Program-made: the position numbers and the translations under genes | Shown here: positions 62,511 through 64,000 of the stretch, piece after piece | Layout: each line of letters starts with the position of its first letter | How positions within the stretch are numbered: the stretch's first letter is position 1 | Assembly: GCF_037975245.1 (NCBI RefSeq) | Contig: NC_092583.1 | Span: forward strand, 713,764 to 777,763 | Reading direction: 5' to 3' | Origin: Apostichopus japonicus | Taxonomy: Eukaryota; Echinodermata; Holothuroidea; Aspidochirotida; Stichopodidae | DNA length: 64,000 nt | Notes under the pieces: model-generated | Told to the model about the DNA's origin: nothing | Seen by the model: the letters and a program-made list of their open reading frames with translations, nothing else | The model's database searches: none

Positions 62511-64000
62511 AGAGTAGGGTGGAGGAGAGAGCATGGCCTACAAAACGTAAAATATGAGCCATAATATTACGAGTTAGTGCTTATAGGGTCCCAGGTCAAA
62601 TCTTCACTGATAATGGAATGCTGCCTTGTAAATGAAGTTATACATCAAATATTTCTGAACAATTTATCTTCATTTTGTTTGTTATGAATAGAGAGATGGT
62701 GGTGGAAATGTCGACCAAGATACTTCGCACAAGTAGGATGTAATTGCTGCTTCAGCCCCCCTCTCCAACCACCCACTACCACTAATAAGGCACCGTTTGA
62801 CAGTGAATAACTGGAGGGACTGCCATAACCCCCCTCTGACAAGTGAAGTACTTGGTAAATTCAACCCATAGGGTCTGTTTAATATGTTACAGATGAGAGC
62901 AACAGACAAAGATAATAAAACAAGAAAAGGTTTACAGAGCAAATCAACCTGTATTAGAACAAAGATCAAAAGACAAAGCAAAAAACTAATGAAACAATAG
63001 GAATATGAAAAGACAAGGCATCCTGTAATGGACGGAAATAACTTGAATATTATATTAAAATAAGTTATCAAGGTGTTTTCATAAAGCTTTGTTTTAAAAT
63101 ATAACTTCATCCTCAAGTGTTACATCTAATATGAGCATTTCAACATTGAATATTCTCTGCTTCTGGTGGGGTACGTTCAAGGTATCGGAGAGATGGAATC
63201 ATTTTAAGGCATATTCAAGGTATTAAAGTGACATCATATTTACATAAATATCATAAATTTGAATTTTTTTTTTTGGTTACTTACATAGCTGTACGTTAAA
63301 CTGAATAAGCTAACATCCTTGCGCTGACCAATATCCACAACTCTTATAGCATATCAGTAAAATCTAAACAACAACCTTAAAGAAAATTAACAACAAATAT
63401 TCATCTGAAACCCTGCACTGGACGAATATGTTTGTATGAAATCTCTACTTAATTCTAACAGATATGGTGCCTTTAATGGTGATATTCTCACGGCATATAG
63501 CTTTGGACTATAACATGCTATTGACTTCTTCCATACTTCACAATGCCACATACCAGCCTAGGGGTGAGTCCTTACATATATGCTGTGTACATGCAAGCTA
63601 ATGTTACCGGTACATTGTAATATAATATGGGATTAATTCTACCAAACACTAACTTGAAACTAGTGGTATTCATGATGCATCCCAACAGCATACCACCCAT
63701 AACTGAAATAACCTAATTTAGTTTTAATTTCCAAAATTGTTCTCATCCCACAAATTGGACTAGAAGTGATGTCTTTTACACAGACTGTTTGAATTCAGGC
63801 CAAAATATTGCTTTCTTACATTTCTTCACGACCACATTTAAAACTGTTATCGATAATCATGCAAAACACTGCACTCTTTATGGCTTCTCCTGTTAATGAT
63901 CTTTATGTACAATCTTAAACTACAACACAGCATATATATCTATAAACAAGTCTGCAATTGACTTCCTGTGCCACGAGTGAAGATTAAAACCTTCCATATA
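62511..64000. other. Non-coding DNA at the window's right end
   Basis: A 144-codon minus-strand frame at 62682-63116 is the longest non-repeat frame here. It begins with a hydrophobic stretch and ends in Ser/Leu-rich sequence; I recognise no domain and see no supporting splice context, so I do not call it. The remainder is AT-rich and featureless. Confidence 0.45.

Noticed and set aside
61907-62534. Minus-strand frames of 185 and 207 codons and plus-strand VGGT frames
   Set aside because: Translations of an 18-bp minisatellite. Several frames are open at once and 19-base units shift the frame.
62682-63116. 144-codon minus-strand frame
   Set aside because: No recognisable domain, ordinary A/T-rich composition, and no splice sites or partner exons that I could see. 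It could be part of an unknown repeat but is not supportable as a gene.

Overview
This is an AT-rich, gene-poor, repeat-rich stretch of an animal nuclear genome, most likely a marine deuterostome and probably an echinoderm. A holothurian is my guess only, because nothing in the window fixes the class. Spliceosomal GT/AG junctions, long introns, vertebrate-free repeat families, a tRNA-derived SINE, non-LTR and Penelope-like retroelement fragments, and many satellites and microsatellites rule out a bacterium or virus. I found no operons, CRISPR arrays or rRNA genes.

The one cellular protein-coding gene I can support lies on the + strand at about 25.66-39.0 kb. It is a three-coding-exon gene for an orexin-type neuropeptide precursor of 138 residues. 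Exon 1 (25686-25969) encodes a signal peptide and a 36-residue cysteine-rich peptide that starts with Gln and ends in an amidation/dibasic site. Exon 2 (32743-32828) and exon 3 (38713-38759) join in frame (split codons with 2+1 and 1+2 bases) and end at a TGA. A splice acceptor sits 25 bases before the ATG, so a 5'UTR exon is expected upstream, in or beyond 1-25.6 kb.

The introns are full of transposon debris. Intron 1 holds a degenerate tandem repeat (about 27.2-27.95 kb), a GC-rich hairpin-forming TA-flanked element (30062-30438), and two minus-strand non-LTR retrotransposon 3' ends lying head to tail (about 30.56-31.6 kb). Intron 2 holds the 3' half of a Penelope-like element with a GIY-YIG endonuclease (about 37.13-38.27 kb) in the sense orientation, only about 0.44 kb before the last exon. 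A second 130-bp piece of that element's 3' tail is at 1197-1326.

Left flank (1-25.6 kb): microsatellites, a perfect 19-bp tandem array (7.7-8.0 kb), a tRNA-derived SINE (8.12-8.42 kb), ~100-bp and ~98-bp satellites (10.6-12.2 kb), and a 0.2-kb tetranucleotide array (18.7-18.9 kb). Right flank (39-64 kb): (TA)n arrays, 21-bp, ~47-bp and 18-bp minisatellites, a 41-bp dispersed motif in two copies, and a striking excess of the palindrome TGACGTCA. Outside the orexin gene and the retroelement remnants, the open reading frames look like repeat translations or chance frames.
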